Shown here: positions 63,180-64,000 of the stretch, one piece after another
Numbering within the stretch: the stretch's first letter is position 1
How the letters are laid out: each line of letters starts with the position of its first letter
DNA from: Clostridia bacterium
GTDB taxonomy: Bacteria > Bacillota > Clostridia > Oscillospirales > CAG-272
Reading direction: 5' to 3'
Length of the DNA stretch: 64,000 nt
NCBI GenBank assembly: GCA_017473865.1
Contig: JAFUJB010000016.1
Location: forward strand, 1 to 64,000
Made by a program: the position numbers and the translations under genes
Notes under the pieces: generated by a model
Database searches by the model: none
What the model was told of the DNA's origin: nothing
Seen by the model: the letters and a program-made list of their open reading frames with translations, nothing else

Positions 63180-63990
63180 TTTCTTTCTCGGCTCCCTCTT
63201 GCGCGAACCCCCAAAACTTACTACGTGCGTTTCGGGGAACCCCTATACTTCGGGAGCTGGATTGGCGTTAAGAAAACTCGGCGTTTTCTTCTTTGAGTTT
63301 ATTTCAAAGAAAACGCCGAGTTTTTAGTCCAAGACTGAAGGAGAGAGAATGTGCGGAGTAACACGTCTTCATTGGTAACTGTTTTTTATATTTGCATATC
63401 ATCAATATTACAATCAAAAAATGCTTGTGTATCTCTCCTTCCGTCATTTTGCCAAGGCAAAATGCCACCTCCCTCGTCAGATGGAGGCAAGTGGTTACTT
63501 CTCCTCGCTTCGCTTTAACCGGGACGTCGACGGCGCCGTCCCCTACCAATTAGGCAATAATGTTTCTGTGGTTTTAAATGGGACTTATATCCGCAGCTTC
63601 GCTACCCCGTCAGGAGAGGGCAAGTGGATACACTCGTAAAAAAGGCTCCCTCCGGGAGGGAGCTGGATTTTGCGAAGCAAAAGACTGAGGGAGAGCGCGT
63701 TATGTTGAAAATATTATTTACTGTAAGTTGCGCAGGCTCCTTCCGTCCCACTGCCAAAGCATACCTAATATCATATATTTGTTTAGCAGTGTGCCACCTT
63801 CCTCCCGGAGGAAGGCTAAAAACGCATTCAATTTGAAGCGGGAGGAGCAAGCCCCTCCCCTACCAATTTTCCAATAATACATTATTGTTTCTGCAGACCC
63901 AAGTCGCAAGTTTTTTGCTAAGCTTTTTTTCAAAAAAACGAAGAAAAAAGTCCCTCGATAGCGTATGCTATGGAGGGAAAAATTACTTAA
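63180..63990. repeat. Mosaic intergenic repeat block R5
   Basis: More than 800 bases without a supported gene. A second copy of the cgaacccccaaaactt...ggggaaccccta element lies near 63200-63245. It is followed by a perfect 18-bp terminator-like stem AAAACTCGGCGTTTTCTT (63273-63290 with 63307-63324), the hairpin CATTTTGCC-aa-GGCAAAATG (63445-63464), the ggcgccgtcccctaccaattaggcaata module (near 63530-63560, as in R1), the palindrome GCTCCCTCC/GGGAGGGAGC (63645-63663), and ccaattttccaataatac and caagtcgcaag motifs. Small open frames are repeat-derived. Confidence 0.75.
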
Positions 63991-64000
63991 TTTCTTGTTC

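Noticed and set aside
63180..63990. CRISPR-like array in the last repeat block
   Set aside because: The repeats are unequal, palindromic and irregularly spaced, with no cas genes; they match the mosaic intergenic family instead.

Overview
The window looks like chromosomal DNA of a strictly anaerobic, spore-forming, fermentative low-to-mid-GC clostridium, probably an uncultured gut or rumen Clostridia in the Oscillospiraceae/Christensenellales range. The grounds are sporulation genes (spoIIP, gpr), a ferredoxin-dependent 2-oxoacid oxidoreductase, electron-coupled pyrimidine genes (pyrDK, pyrBI), T-box leaders, clostridial conserved families (DUF4364, TIGR03960/TIGR03936) and good sigma-A promoters. 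The exact genus cannot be fixed from sequence reading alone.

Layout. 1-430: mosaic intergenic repeat. 445-2682 (minus): yigZ, hflX, rpmE. 2871-7680 (plus): a DUF2156 protein, then a T-box (Phe specifier) with pheS-pheT. 7681-8120: second mosaic repeat. 8149-13693 (minus): citrate synthase (probably with an AUU start), a beta-CASP metallo-beta-lactamase ribonuclease-like protein, a cation diffusion facilitator, a PH-like membrane protein and a YfcE-type phosphodiesterase. 13799-14824 (plus): three small unrecognised genes. 14866-15714 (minus): pyridoxamine kinase. 16421-28740 (plus): a seven-gene carbohydrate ABC transport operon with two permease pairs, a giant solute-binding protein, an NHL/TPR/Yip1 membrane protein and a DUF5696 exoprotein, but no ATPase. 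28794-30914 (minus): spoIIP and gpr. 31349-42217 (plus): peptide-binding lipoprotein, DUF4364, a sigma factor, a zinc-ribbon protein, rlmB, a protein that resembles a catalytically dead P1B ATPase, the TIGR03960/TIGR03936 pair and a split chromate-type transporter. 42225-42620: third repeat.

42684-52066 is the most interesting locus. Two tandem copies of promoter + T-box + acyl-CoA synthetase are followed without a terminator by a nitrilase/omega-amidase-like gene, a ParA-like ATPase and a four-subunit VOR-type 2-oxoacid:ferredoxin oxidoreductase. The pheST T-box calibrates the specifier register (TTC, Phe). In the same register the two synthetase leaders read ATC (Ile) and GTA (Val). I infer a biosynthetic route: 2-methylbutyrate and isobutyrate are activated to CoA esters, reductively carboxylated with ferredoxin to the branched 2-oxoacids and transaminated to Ile and Val, each arm switched on by its own uncharged tRNA. 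Each synthetase also carries an N-terminal XRE HTH plus cupin module.

52543-61467 is a complete UMP operon from carbamoyl phosphate onward (pyrC, carB, pyrK, pyrD, pyrF, pyrE, pyrB, pyrI) behind a promoter and an attenuator-like leader; carA and pyrR are absent. 61532-63151 holds a four-helix-bundle protein, tRNA-Glu and tRNA-Met, and a divergent ribbon-helix-helix / SLOG gene pair with palindromic operators. 63180-64000 is a fifth repeat block. No CRISPR array, rRNA, transposase, integrase or phage gene was seen.
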